The notes: a model not told the origin generated them from the sequence alone. Shown: positions 51,830-61,230, numbered from the stretch's first letter. The stretch: 64,000 bases of DNA from Oscillochloris sp. ZM17-4 (GCF_019599295.1 NZ_JAIEWN010000017.1:30067-94066); one strand, 5' to 3'. Program-made: numbers and translations.

Positions 51830-54800
51830 TCAAGCATGATTGGCATGATCGGCTGTGCTCGTTAATATCATGGGCAGGTAGAGCCGTGACGGTATCACTG
51901 GTGCCTCTGAAATCACACTCAGCACACCACCAGTGAAGCGGATCGTGTAGTTCGCTGCTGCCAGTGTGCCCTGGGTGATCGGGTACGTGCCCACCGGGCT
52001 CCTCGCGGTCGCCGTCGTCGTGAGCATACCCGTCAGTGCCGTCGTCGCTGTGTCACCGTTCATGAGTCCGCTCACTACGTAGGTCAGCGCCGGCAGTTGT
52101 CCTCCTGCCACTACGGTCTGATTGTTCGCTGCCACCATCAACAGTGCTGGAGTAATAGTGAACACTTCCTCAGTGTAGGTGATCGTGTAGTTAGCCGCTG
52201 CCAGCGTGCCCTGGGTGATCGGGTACGTGCCCACCGAGCTGCTGGCTGTCGCGATGGTGGTGAGCTTGCCAGTCAGGGCAGTGGCCGCCGTATCATTGTT
52301 CACAAGCCCGCTCACACGGTAGGTCAACGCAGGGTTAGCCTCCCCATAGCCCCTGGTCCTTCCATTCGCCTTTACTGCTAATGGGGCCTTGTCGATAACG
52401 AGTGTGAAGGTCTGAGTGGCGGGAGCGCCGGGGCCATTTGCGGCGCTGACGGTGATGCCCACGTAGGTGCCAGCCTTGGTGGGCGTACCACTCAGCACGC
52501 CGGTCATCGGATTCAGGCTCAATCCAGGCGGGAGGGTGTTGGTCGTAACGCTGAAGCTGGGCGCGGGCTCTCCGCTGGCGGTGAAGGTGTGGCTGTAGCT
52601 CGCACCGTAGCTACCTGCGGGTGGTGCGGCGCTGTCGAAGGCCGGGGGCGTGCTGGGGGCAGTGAGTGTAATGTCGTTGCCATCACCGCCGGCATAGCTG
52701 AGGGTCATCGCTATGCTGCCCACCATCACGGTGGTGCCCTCACTCAGGCCGTCAAAGACGCCGCTCACGGCGTCACTACCATCATTGGCGATGAGGAGTA
52801 GCACGTCTCCAGGGGAAGGGGTGTAGTCCGACGCGCTCATCGTGAGGGGGCCGCCAAGGGTGACCGGGCCATTGACACTCACTTGATCGCGCTGGCCATC
52901 GGCGGTGCCATTCACCGTGAGCTGAAGGCCGCCGCTCAGGCTCAGGCTTCCGGTGATGGTGGTGGTGCCGAGCGTCGCACCGCCCGGGGCAAGGGGCGCG
53001 CCCTGTACCGTGACGATGCCGGTGATATCGGTGAGCTCGGCCGCGCCGAGGCCAGCGTAGGTCTTGCCATCCCCGCCGCGCAGATCCACCAGCACAGCAG
53101 CTGTACCTGCGTCGATACGACTGCCGGCCGTCATCTGCACATGGGCATCACCCAGCTCACATTGGGCGTTGACGACACCCCCGGCGAGCGTGTCGTTAGC
53201 GATCAGGATGAGGGGGGCGCTGTCCGTGACGAGATCCGCGTCGAGGTGAATACTGCGCCCTGCGCTCAAGGTGAGCGTGCCGCCTGGGCCATCAGGGTTG
53301 GCGACGGCCAAGGGCGCGGTAAGGCTGAGGTCATTGCTCGCCTGCAGCGTCAGCGCGGCGCCGACCCCAAGGGATTTCGCGAGGAGCTCCGGCCTGACGG
53401 TGAGGCTCTCGGCAGCGGCGCGGGCGTAGATGAGCTGGGCCGCGTCGGTGAAGCCGACGACCACGCGCCCTCCGCTCGCGCTGCTCTGAACGATGAAGGT
53501 CTTGTTCATCGCGTCGGCGTAGAGGCCGGGGCTGGAGCCGGTGTTGAGGATGCTGTTTGCCGCTGAGACCGGGCCGAATGGGCCGCCCGCCCCGCTCCCC
53601 CAGATCACGGCGCCTGCATCTACCACGGCGCCATTGTCCCAGCCGGGGCTCGGGATGATGTAGTCGTCTCCCAGCTCGAAGATATCCTGGTCGCCGACGC
53701 CATCCTGGGAGGTTGTGCCCACGAGAGAGTTGGCGGCGGTGATCGGTCCGACGATGCCGCTGGCCCCGTCCCCCCAGGTGATGGCCCCAGCGTCCACCAG
53801 CGGGCCATTATCCCAGTTCGGGCTTTTGACCAGGTAGTTGCCGTGGCTAATTATGCGCGACATCCGATTGCCGACAAAATCGCCGGGGGAGGATCCGACG
53901 AGGGAGTTGGCGGCGGTGATCGGCCCGACGATGCCGCTGGCCCCGTCCCCCCAGGTGACGGCCCCGACATCCACCAGCGGGCCATTATCCCAACGTGGGC
54001 TTGAAACGACATAGTTGCCGTCGCCGACGGCGGTCGGCCAGCTACTGCAAACCTTGTCGTTGGCGGTTGTACCCACCAGAGAGTTGTCGGCAGAGACAAC
54101 GCCCATAACGCCGCTTGTCCCGCTCCCCCAGGTTGCCGCGCCGGCATCAACTACCGCACCGTTGTCCCACCACGGGCTGCTGACGACATAGTTGCCATTC
54201 TTCAGCGCGGTCAGATAGCCATATCCGACCTGATCAGCAGTCGCGCTGCCGACGAGGGAGTTGGCGGCCGAGATCGGGCCGACGGTGCCGCCCGTGCCGC
54301 TGCCCCAGGTGACGGCCCCGGCGTTCGTGGCAGCGCCGTTATCCCAGTTCGGGCTGCTGATGACATAGTTGCCGTTGCTCAGGGCGATGGCGTGATACTC
54401 GCCGATCCTGTCGCTGGGGCTGCTACCGACGAGGGAGTTAGCGGCCGAGATCGGGCCGACGGTGCCGCCCATCCCGTTGCCCCAGGTGACGGCCCCGGCG
54501 TCCACCACCGCACCGTTGTCCCAGATTCCGCTGCGGACGATATAGTTGCCATTGGTGAGCGCGAAGGTGATGGAGACGTAATCCCCGGGGGATGAGCCGA
54601 CGAGGGAGTTGTCTGCGGAGACGGGGCCGACGGTGCCGCCCATCCCGTTGCCCCAGGTGACGGCCCCGGCGTCCACCACCGCCCCATTGTCCCAGCTGCC
54701 GCTGGGGACGACGTAGTTGCCGTTGCTGAGCGGGATGATCGGGCTATTGCCGACCCGATCACTCGTAGTGGAGCCGACGAGGGAGTTGGCGGCGGAGACG

Positions 54801-57328
54801 GGGCCGACGGTGCCGCCTGTCCCGCTGCCCCAGGTGATCGCACCCGCATCCGCCGCTGCGCCATTCGTCCAGTACGAGCTGAGGACAACGTAGTTACTGT
54901 TGGTGAGCTGGGTCACGCCGCGGTCGCCAATAATATCAAAGCTGGAGGAGCCGATGAGCGAGTTGTCTGCGGAGATGATGCCGGTGACGCCGCTGTCACC
55001 GTTGCCCCAGGTGACGGCGCCTACGTCCATCATCGTGTTGTTATCCCACCATGGGCTACTAACGACGTAGTTTCCGTTGGCGAGGGCGATCGCAACGAGG
55101 CCGCCAACCTGATCCTCGGCGGAGGAGCCAATGAGGGAGTTGTCTGCTGAGATGGGGCCGGTAACGCCGCTGTCCCCGCTGCCCCAGGTCATGGCCCCCA
55201 CATTGGCGAGCGCGCCATTGTCCCAGCTCCAGCTGCCAGCGACGTAGTTGCCGTTCTTCAGGGTGATAATAATGCTGCTCCCGACTCGATCACTCGAAGT
55301 GGAGCCGACGAGAGAGTTCGCGGCTGAGATGGGGCCAGTAATGCCGCTGACCCCGCTGCCCCAGGTGATGGCTCCGGCGTCTAGCACCGTGCCATTGTCC
55401 CACAAGGGGCTGCGGGCGACGAAGTTACCGCTTGGGAGGGCGGTCATACCGCCGCTGCCAATCTGGTCATTGGCGGTGGAGCCGACAAGGGAGTTCGCAG
55501 CCGAGATAGCGCCGAGCGTGCCGCCCGCCCCACTGCCCCAGGTGACAGCCCCGGCGTCCAGCACTGTGCCATTGTCCCACAAGGGGCTGCGGACGACGAA
55601 GTTGCCGCTGCTGAGGGCAGTCACGCCGCCACTGCCGACCTGGTCATTTGCCTTGGAGCCAGTGAGCGTGCTGAGCAGCGCGCCCGTCAGCCCGTCGAAG
55701 AGGTAGACAGCCCCGGCGTCTTTCGCTACAGCGTCATCGCCTACGTCGATAACCACAATACTACCCTGCGTCAGAGGCACGATCCTGTTGCCAAATGTAT
55801 CCCCCACCGCTGGCGTGGGGCTGTGCAGCTCGAACTGCGGCAGGGCCCCGTCAGCGGCAATGGTGAGATTCTTGGGGTCGAGCAATGCTTCCCCGGCGTG
55901 GCCGGCCGGCGCGCTCACGTCAGGTGTGGCCCCCAGACGCAGCTCGGTCTTACCGGACAGCTCCACAAATCCGCCATCCCCGGCCTGCCACCCTCCCCGC
56001 ACGCTCACCGCCCCAGATACCTCGGTCAAGCCGTCCGACCAGACGATAATGCGCCCGCCGTTGCCCTGTTCGATGGCATTCGCTTGCAGCGCAGTCCCCC
56101 TGGCCAACGTCACCGCAGCAGCGTTGATCACGGCCGGGTTGCGCCCCTGGAGGTCTCCGCCCACACGGATGCGCCCACCTCCGGCGGCGCCAGAGGCGTC
56201 GACTGTGGCCGATATCAGCTCCAGCGTGTGGCCCAACAGATCGACCCGCCCGCCTGCCCCGGTAGCACCTGTGGCGGTGATCGCGCCGCTGGTGAACAAG
56301 TGCCCGGTCGGGCCTCCGTCCAGTACCACCACGCCGCCCACATCGCCCCTGGCGTCGAGGCGGGCGGCGGCAGTAGCCTGGTAGATCTCGGCGAAGCGCA
56401 CTGCGATGGAGGGGGCGGTGAGGACACCAGCCTGTACCACGGCGCGGGCATGCGCCGACACCCGTGTGGCGACCAGATCGCCGGTGATGATCAGGGCGTC
56501 GGCGCGCAACGCTGCGGGGCCAGCGACATCCAGGCGTGCGCCTGCGGCAAGGTCGAGCACTCCCGCAGCCGTCAGATCAAGGCTGGCAGCGCTGACCGGC
56601 ACCATCACCGTGAGCCGGTCAACATCCGCGCGAAGCTCGCCCCTGAGGGCCAGGGGGGCGGCGAGCGTCACCGGCCCGTCGCTGCGAAGGTACAGGCTGC
56701 CAAGAACCGGCAGCTCTGCGACCGTCAGCCCGATTGGCCCCTCCACCATCACAGCGCGCAGATCGGCATGGGCGAGGGCAGGTAGAGGGGCGGCAAGGCG
56801 GGTCAGCGCGCCCTCGGGGGCGAGGGTGAGCACTCCGCCTGCGGATGTGAGGCGCAGCGTGTCATAGGCATCGCCGCCGCGTAGCGTGAGGGTGCCGGAG
56901 GCGGAGTCGAAGCTCGCCGAGGGAGCTGCGCCCCGAGGGAAGATGGCGGGGGCACTGTGGGTAACAGTATCAGAGAAGGGGGCGGCCGGCACCTCGACGG
57001 CACAGCCTGTGTCGGGCGAGGTATCGATGTAGTCACCTGACACCTGGTAGCGGCCGTTGCCGGAGGTTGTGGCGCAGCCCTCCACAGGAAAGCTGGAGAG
57101 TCCATCGTGAGGGACCGTCCGGTCACGTGCGCCCGAGGAGGCTCCTGCCATCTGTAGGAGCGAGCGTGGGGTGAGCAGGAGCGGCCAGATGAGCGCAACA
57201 GCGAGGGCACACAGAAGTGTGGGCGAGACTATTGCCGGACGTGGACGGGAAGGAAGAGAAGGAAGCATAGCGGGTTGTGTGGTCCATCTGGCAGTGATGG
57301 AGCGAGTCGTGCTTACGCACGAGAGCAT
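51830..57328 (-). CDS. Large repeat-rich surface protein (12 x about 59-aa repeats, Ig-like and MBG domains)
   Basis: The 1832-residue protein has a hydrophobic segment near residues 33-55 (LLCALAVALIWPLLL), so a signal peptide is likely; the start (57328 or 57268) is uncertain. A beta-helical adhesin-like region (about 130-480; LTLRGGDAYDTLRL, GRIIVWSDGLTEVSGAVSV) precedes twelve repeats at about 560-1268. Each reads approximately NGNYVVxSPxWDNGxxxDAGAVTWGxG...SAANSLVGS. After them come a beta-rich stretch, a putative Ig-like domain (about 1559-1640) and two MBG domains (about 1644-1725 and 1726-1805). The C-terminal SRLYLPMILTS carries the YLPM motif seen in other secreted proteins here. 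It is probably a cell-surface or extracellular adhesin. Confidence 0.85.
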   Translation of the reverse strand: MLSCVSTTRSITARWTTQPAMLPSLPSRPRPAIVSPTLLCALAVALIWPLLLTPRSLLQMAGASSGARDRTVPHDGLSSFPVEGCATTSGNGRYQVSGDYIDTSPDTGCAVEVPAAPFSDTVTHSAPAIFPRGAAPSASFDSASGTLTLRGGDAYDTLRLTSAGGVLTLAPEGALTRLAAPLPALAHADLRAVMVEGPIGLTVAELPVLGSLYLRSDGPVTLAAPLALRGELRADVDRLTVMVPVSAASLDLTAAGVLDLAAGARLDVAGPAALRADALIITGDLVATRVSAHARAVVQAGVLTAPSIAVRFAEIYQATAAARLDARGDVGGVVVLDGGPTGHLFTSGAITATGATGAGGRVDLLGHTLELISATVDASGAAGGGRIRVGGDLQGRNPAVINAAAVTLARGTALQANAIEQGNGGRIIVWSDGLTEVSGAVSVRGGWQAGDGGFVELSGKTELRLGATPDVSAPAGHAGEALLDPKNLTIAADGALPQFELHSPTPAVGDTFGNRIVPLTQGSIVVIDVGDDAVAKDAGAVYLFDGLTGALLSTLTGSKANDQVGSGGVTALSSGNFVVRSPLWDNGTVLDAGAVTWGSGAGGTLGAISAANSLVGSTANDQIGSGGMTALPSGNFVARSPLWDNGTVLDAGAITWGSGVSGITGPISAANSLVGSTSSDRVGSSIIITLKNGNYVAGSWSWDNGALANVGAMTWGSGDSGVTGPISADNSLIGSSAEDQVGGLVAIALANGNYVVSSPWWDNNTMMDVGAVTWGNGDSGVTGIISADNSLIGSSSFDIIGDRGVTQLTNSNYVVLSSYWTNGAAADAGAITWGSGTGGTVGPVSAANSLVGSTTSDRVGNSPIIPLSNGNYVVPSGSWDNGAVVDAGAVTWGNGMGGTVGPVSADNSLVGSSPGDYVSITFALTNGNYIVRSGIWDNGAVVDAGAVTWGNGMGGTVGPISAANSLVGSSPSDRIGEYHAIALSNGNYVISSPNWDNGAATNAGAVTWGSGTGGTVGPISAANSLVGSATADQVGYGYLTALKNGNYVVSSPWWDNGAVVDAGAATWGSGTSGVMGVVSADNSLVGTTANDKVCSSWPTAVGDGNYVVSSPRWDNGPLVDVGAVTWGDGASGIVGPITAANSLVGSSPGDFVGNRMSRIISHGNYLVKSPNWDNGPLVDAGAITWGDGASGIVGPITAANSLVGTTSQDGVGDQDIFELGDDYIIPSPGWDNGAVVDAGAVIWGSGAGGPFGPVSAANSILNTGSSPGLYADAMNKTFIVQSSASGGRVVVGFTDAAQLIYARAAAESLTVRPELLAKSLGVGAALTLQASNDLSLTAPLAVANPDGPGGTLTLSAGRSIHLDADLVTDSAPLILIANDTLAGGVVNAQCELGDAHVQMTAGSRIDAGTAAVLVDLRGGDGKTYAGLGAAELTDITGIVTVQGAPLAPGGATLGTTTITGSLSLSGGLQLTVNGTADGQRDQVSVNGPVTLGGPLTMSASDYTPSPGDVLLLIANDGSDAVSGVFDGLSEGTTVMVGSIAMTLSYAGGDGNDITLTAPSTPPAFDSAAPPAGSYGASYSHTFTASGEPAPSFSVTTNTLPPGLSLNPMTGVLSGTPTKAGTYVGITVSAANGPGAPATQTFTLVIDKAPLAVKANGRTRGYGEANPALTYRVSGLVNNDTAATALTGKLTTIATASSSVGTYPITQGTLAAANYTITYTEEVFTITPALLMVAANNQTVVAGGQLPALTYVVSGLMNGDTATTALTGMLTTTATARSPVGTYPITQGTLAAANYTIRFTGGVLSVISEAPVIPSRLYLPMILTSTADHANHA
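53520..55650 (-). repeat. Twelve tandem coding repeats of about 177 bp
   Basis: The repeats encode the WDNG...GAVTWG...NSLVGS unit of the surface protein. Neighbouring copies are similar at DNA level (for example those near 54600-54800), while outer copies have diverged. Twelve units would suit one or two beta-propellers, but this has not been modelled. Confidence 0.85.
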
Positions 57329-57690
57329 ATTGTAGTATGGCGAGAGCGAGGCCGCTTTGTAGCCGAATCATTCATGCTACCATTAGCGGATCTGCAAAAA
57401 TGACACACTCGTATGTTAGGATGATCAGGTTTGTATGTCAAGAGCAGTGCCCAAGGTACAACAATACTCTGTGTGCAACGGCAGCGCGCATGCAGTGGGC
57501 AACCTTGATCACGAAGCGCTCCATCTGGCGGACGTGCTCCGCGATCAGGCAGATATTGATCAATTCGTGTCTGCGTAAGTCATAACAAAAACAAGCAAAA
57601 GGCGCATGTGAATCGATTAAGCAAACACACGTCGGAGAACGATCAGACTCAGACGTGCCCCCCCCCCGCACTGCATGGTGGAATAAAAAT
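57329..57690. other. Intergenic region between surface protein and recombinase
   Basis: 362 bases with lower GC between the start of the minus-strand surface protein gene and the recombinase. No gene or terminator was recognised. It should carry the promoter of the surface protein gene. Confidence 0.5.
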
Positions 57691-57796
57691 TTGCCCGATA
57701 ATCCCCCTTATGGGGCAAGTACCCGATCTGACTCCGCATCTTGACGCGATCAACAGCCGGTGCTATCCTGGGCGCATCCCTGGATTTATCGGGCAA
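57691..57796. repeat. Repeated TTATCGGGCAA sites before the recombinase gene
   Basis: TTGCCCGATAA (57691-57701) faces TTATGGGGCAA (57708-57718, one mismatch), and TTATCGGGCAA recurs at 57786-57796, 19 bases before the recombinase start. Such repeated sites near an integrase gene are candidates for its binding sites. Chance cannot be excluded. Confidence 0.45.
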
Positions 57797-57814
57797 TATC
57801 TGTGGAGCGCGCCC

Positions 57815-58690
57815 ATGCCGACCCTCGCCACCCTGCTCGGCGACTTCCTCGCCGACCGCCAGCGCCAGTTGCGGCCCAACTCGCTGCGCGCCTATCGCGC
57901 CGACCTGCGCATCGCCGCGGCTGCCCTGCCCCAGCCGCTCGATCAGATCACCCCCCAGCACATCGAGGCCTTCCTGGCCGACCCGAAGGTCGCGCCGAGC
58001 TCCGCCCGCCGGCGGGGAGCCGCGCTCAGCCGATTCTTTCGCTGGGCCGTGCGCGAAGAGTATGTCGACCAGAACCCGCTCGATCGCGTTGAGCCCATCC
58101 CGGGCGAGCGACGCCTGCCCCGGCCGGTGCCCGCCGGCGACCCGCGCCAGGATGTGGCCAAAGCGATCGCCCTTGCCCCGCAGCCCTTCCGGCTGATCTT
58201 CACCCTGCTCCGCGAGACCGGCATGCGCATCGGCGAGGCTCTGGGCCTGAACCTGGGCGATGTGACCATCGAGCCCGGTCGCGAGGGGCTGCGTATCCGC
58301 GAGGCCAAGAATAAGGTCGAGCGGGTGGCGACCCTCGGGCCAAACAGCACGCCGAAGAGTCTGCGCGGCCTGCGCGCCCACACCCGCGCGCTGGCCAGCC
58401 TGCCGCTGACCACGCCACTCTTTTCCTCGAACCGCGGCACCCGCGTGTCTTATGCGGCCGCCCAGTACCAGTGGGCACGGTGCTGCACTAGGGCCGGCCT
58501 GGTTGAGCCCGACGGAAGCCTGCGCTACACACTGCACCAGCTGCGCCACACCCGGGGCACCGAACTGATCGAGGCCGGCCAGCCACTGGAGATTGTCCAG
58601 CGTGTGCTCGGCCACCGCGACATCCGCTCGACCCAGGGCTACGCCGACCTCTCTGAACGCCAGGTGCGCGCCGCACTAGAGGGGGCGTAG
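57815..58690 (+). CDS. Tyrosine recombinase (XerC/XerD-like)
   Basis: I chose ATG 57815, preceded by GGAG; the longer frame would translate a repeat region. The 291-residue protein has an N-terminal SAM-like core-binding domain (about 4-100). A catalytic domain follows with R138 (ETGMRIGEA), a Lys region about 165-167, H241-x2-R244 (HQLRHTRG), H267 (LGHRD) and the nucleophile Y276 (TQGYADLS). All catalytic residues are intact. It could be the recombinase of an integrated element or a dimer-resolution enzyme of a plasmid; the repeats upstream may be its sites. Confidence 0.9.
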   Translation: MPTLATLLGDFLADRQRQLRPNSLRAYRADLRIAAAALPQPLDQITPQHIEAFLADPKVAPSSARRRGAALSRFFRWAVREEYVDQNPLDRVEPIPGERRLPRPVPAGDPRQDVAKAIALAPQPFRLIFTLLRETGMRIGEALGLNLGDVTIEPGREGLRIREAKNKVERVATLGPNSTPKSLRGLRAHTRALASLPLTTPLFSSNRGTRVSYAAAQYQWARCCTRAGLVEPDGSLRYTLHQLRHTRGTELIEAGQPLEIVQRVLGHRDIRSTQGYADLSERQVRAALEGA

Positions 58691-58714
58691 ACAGATAGCT
58701 TCTCTGTGCCCCGC

Positions 58715-58758
58715 AAACCATCACGGTTTCTGCTATACTAGCAAAACCGTGATGGTTT
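58715..58758 (+). promoter_or_regulatory. Promoter of fic gene with two dyad operator sites
   Basis: Two perfect 15-base complementary arms (58715-58729, 58744-58758) each have the form AAACC-N5-GGTTT. They flank an extended -10 promoter TGC-TATACT (58731-58739). Binding at either site would block RNA polymerase. The most likely regulator is the Fic protein itself, whose C-terminus contains an HTH-like region. Confidence 0.65.
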
Positions 58759-58771
58759 GACGAGGTGCTTC

Positions 58772-59737
58772 ATGCAGCCCGATATCCGGATAGACCCGCG
58801 CCTAGAGCGGCGGATCGCCGAGAAGCGCGCCACGCTCGACCGCCAGCGCCCGCTCCCGCCGGCGATCATGGCGAAGCTCGCCGACGATCTGCGCGTGCGC
58901 CTGACCTACCACTCCAACGCGATCGAGGGCAACACTCTCGACCTTGGCGAGACTCAGCTGGTGATCGCCCACGGCATCACGATCGGCGGCCACTCGCTCA
59001 AAGAGCATATGGAGGCGGTCAACCACGCTACCGCCTATGACTTTGTGCTCGACCTGGCCCAGCGCGCGGGGGAGCTCGATGATGCCGCGCTGCTCCATCT
59101 GCACGCGCTAATCATGCACGACCTGATCGACCCGCCCGGGGCCTACCGCCGCAGCGCGGTGTTTATCTCCGGCTCGGAGCATCGCCCACCGCACCACACC
59201 CAGGTGCCCGCGCTTATGGCCGACTGGTTCGATTGGCTGGCCGGCGATGGCCAGGAGTACCCGCCGGTGATCCGGGCGGCGCTGGCCCACGAGATGCTGC
59301 TGGCCATCCATCCCTTCCTCGATGGTAACGGGCGCACTGCCCGACTGGTGCTGAGCCTCCAGCTCATGCGGGCGGGCTATCCGGTGGCGCTCCTGCTCCA
59401 GGGCTGGAGGCTGAGCTACATCCGGGCGCTGGAGCAGGCCCACCACGGGCGATTCAGCCCGCTGGTCAATGTGATCGGCCGCGCCGTCGAGGCCGGGCTG
59501 GATCTGTATTTGGAGGCCTGCGACGCCTTGCCCGACGAGCTGCGCCGGCCGCTGCGGGATGTGGCCGAGGAGTGCGCGATCAACGCGGGCTACCTCGGCT
59601 GGCTGCTGCGGGCGGGCCGGGTGGCCGGGGCCAAGCGCGGCGGGCGCTGGTACGTCTCGGCAGCAGCGGTGCGGCGCTACCAGGACGAGGTCGCCGCTGG
59701 GGCGATCCCACCCGGCCGGCCACGTCGGCGCGGTTGA
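58772..59737 (+). CDS. Fic-domain protein with inhibitory motif and C-terminal DNA-binding-like region
   Basis: The ATG at 58772 follows GACGAGGTG. The 321-residue protein has an N-terminal inhibitory helix motif S48-N-A-I-E52-G53 ((S/T)xxxE(G/N), class II Fic). The Fic core carries HPFLDGNGR (H180 to R188). A C-terminal region of about 50 residues (LRDVAEECAINAGYLGWLLRAGRVAGAKRGGRWYV) resembles a MerR/excisionase-like winged HTH. Fic proteins usually transfer AMP from ATP to protein Ser/Thr/Tyr. Here the intact inhibitory motif implies self-control. Together with the operator this suggests an autoregulated unit. Confidence 0.9.
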   Translation: MQPDIRIDPRLERRIAEKRATLDRQRPLPPAIMAKLADDLRVRLTYHSNAIEGNTLDLGETQLVIAHGITIGGHSLKEHMEAVNHATAYDFVLDLAQRAGELDDAALLHLHALIMHDLIDPPGAYRRSAVFISGSEHRPPHHTQVPALMADWFDWLAGDGQEYPPVIRAALAHEMLLAIHPFLDGNGRTARLVLSLQLMRAGYPVALLLQGWRLSYIRALEQAHHGRFSPLVNVIGRAVEAGLDLYLEACDALPDELRRPLRDVAEECAINAGYLGWLLRAGRVAGAKRGGRWYVSAAAVRRYQDEVAAGAIPPGRPRRRG

Positions 59738-59775
59738 CGACCGGTGGGAATGCTGTTATCCTGGCCGGGACACTG

Positions 59776-59787
59776 CCGGTATACCGG
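59776..59787. promoter_or_regulatory. Candidate operator CCGGTATACCGG
   Basis: A perfect 12-base palindrome lies 36 bases upstream of the GntR-family gene, close to its ribosome site. FCD-subfamily regulators often bind similar short palindromes near their own start. Not experimentally supported. Confidence 0.5.
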
Positions 59788-59822
59788 TTTGCTAAGGCAC
59801 ATACTGGCGGAGGGCGACGACA

Positions 59823-60536
59823 ATGCCCAGAGCACGAGCCGAACACGACACGGGCGCCCCGCCCGAGGAGCGCGGCCTGAACCAGCACGCCTACGCCGAG
59901 ATCCGGCGGCGCATTCTGGAGGGCGAGCTCCTGCCGTCAAGCCCGCTCTCGGAACACCAGCTTGCCGCGGCGCTGCAGCTGAGCCGGACGCCGGTGCGCG
60001 AGGCGATCAAGCGCCTGGAGAAGGAGGGCCTCGTGCGCTCTATCCCGAGTCGCGGCACCTTCATCACCGAGCTGACCGCCCACGACATTCTGGAGATCTA
60101 TCAGGTCCGCGAGCGACTGGAGAGCCTCGCCGCGCGTATCGCCGCCGAGCTGATGTCCCCCGCAGATGTCGCCGCGCTAGAGCAGGAGATCGCCTTCAGC
60201 GAGCAGTGCGCGACCGAAGGGCGTACTGGCGAGACCCTCGAGTCTGACGCGCGCTTCCACAAGCACATCATCACCGCGACCCAGAATCAGCGCCTCGGGG
60301 CCATCCTGGCCACCCTAGACGACCAAATGTACCGCATCCGCGTGCTGCTGCCAGGCGCGGCAGGGTGGCAGGCAGAGGCCACGCAGGAACACCACACGAT
60401 TGTTGCGCGGATCAGCGCGCGCGACGGGGATGGGGCGGAGCAGGCAATGGAGCAACATCTACGCGCCTCCTGTGACCGGGCCGTCCGGCTGGCTCTGCCG
60501 ATTCAGCGCCGATACGTGCGCCCATCTGCTACGTGA
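59823..60536 (+). CDS. GntR-family regulator, FCD subfamily
   Basis: The 237-residue protein has an N-terminal winged HTH (HAYAEIRRRILEGELLPSSPLSEHQLAAALQLSRTPVREAIKRLEKEGLV). A helical FCD effector domain (about 95-230) follows, with the conserved metal-type residues in DARFHKHI, QEHHTIV and MEQHLRA. Members usually respond to small organic acids or sugar acids. The adjacent PQ-loop transporter gene may be its target (inference). Confidence 0.9.
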   Translation: MPRARAEHDTGAPPEERGLNQHAYAEIRRRILEGELLPSSPLSEHQLAAALQLSRTPVREAIKRLEKEGLVRSIPSRGTFITELTAHDILEIYQVRERLESLAARIAAELMSPADVAALEQEIAFSEQCATEGRTGETLESDARFHKHIITATQNQRLGAILATLDDQMYRIRVLLPGAAGWQAEATQEHHTIVARISARDGDGAEQAMEQHLRASCDRAVRLALPIQRRYVRPSAT

Positions 60537-60633
60537 GACCAGCATACCAGCTATACACGCACCACCTGTTGCTCGAAGCCGCCGTGTGCGCGGCATTGCG
60601 CCACCATCCATTGCAGAAAGCGCCTATTACCCT

Positions 60634-61230
60634 ATGACGACTCTCTCGATCCTCGGCGCCCTGGGGACGCTCATCGGTCTCGTTCGGGCCGTGCCGCAGC
60701 TTGCCCGGCTGCTGCGCACCCGACACGCCCACGGAGTATCCGTCGACACGGCGGCCACCAGCGCGATCGTGAGCTTTGGCTGGGCCAGCTACGGGCTGCT
60801 GACGCACCAGCTGTATGTCAGTCTGGCCACCGGCGCATCTGGCCTGGTCTTTGCGCTCATCACGGTGATGGCGCTCCGCTTCGGGCGCCGGGTTCGCGAG
60901 TTAGCCATCACGCCCATCTGGCTGATCGTCATGCTCCTCGCGGGCGGGCTGGCCGGGACGACCGGGCTCGGCATTGTCCTGCCGATCAGCGTGCTGGCCG
61001 CAAACCTCCCCCAGCTCTGGGTCGCATCCCACGAAGGGGATCTCACTGATATGTCGCTGGGCACCTGGCTGCTCTCCATGGCCGATGGTCTGATCTGGGG
61101 CATCTACACGCTGATCCAGCCCGACATAGCGATCATGGTCTTTGCCGGCTTTCAGCTGACGACCAGCGGGCTGATCGTAGCGGTGAAGATCGCACATATA
61201 TGGAACCCATCACGACAGCGGAGCGCCTGA
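60634..61230 (+). CDS. PQ-loop (SWEET/SemiSWEET-like) membrane protein
   Basis: The ATG at 60634 starts the first membrane helix directly; the upstream in-frame extension is not convincing. The 198-residue protein has about six to seven hydrophobic segments and two PQ-loop repeats, VPQLARLLRTRHAHGVSVDT and LPQLWVASHEGDLTDMSLGTW. Two repeats in one chain make it a full SWEET-type rather than a single-repeat SemiSWEET. The solute is unknown; sugars are typical. It lies about 100 bases after the GntR gene. Confidence 0.82.
   Translation: MTTLSILGALGTLIGLVRAVPQLARLLRTRHAHGVSVDTAATSAIVSFGWASYGLLTHQLYVSLATGASGLVFALITVMALRFGRRVRELAITPIWLIVMLLAGGLAGTTGLGIVLPISVLAANLPQLWVASHEGDLTDMSLGTWLLSMADGLIWGIYTLIQPDIAIMVFAGFQLTTSGLIVAVKIAHIWNPSRQRSA

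Noticed and set aside
53520-55650. Regular repeats as a CRISPR or satellite
   Set aside because: The repeats are in frame, about 177 bases long and encode a consistent protein unit.
57617-58615. 332-codon minus-strand open frame
   Set aside because: It is antisense to the tyrosine recombinase, whose catalytic residues are all present.
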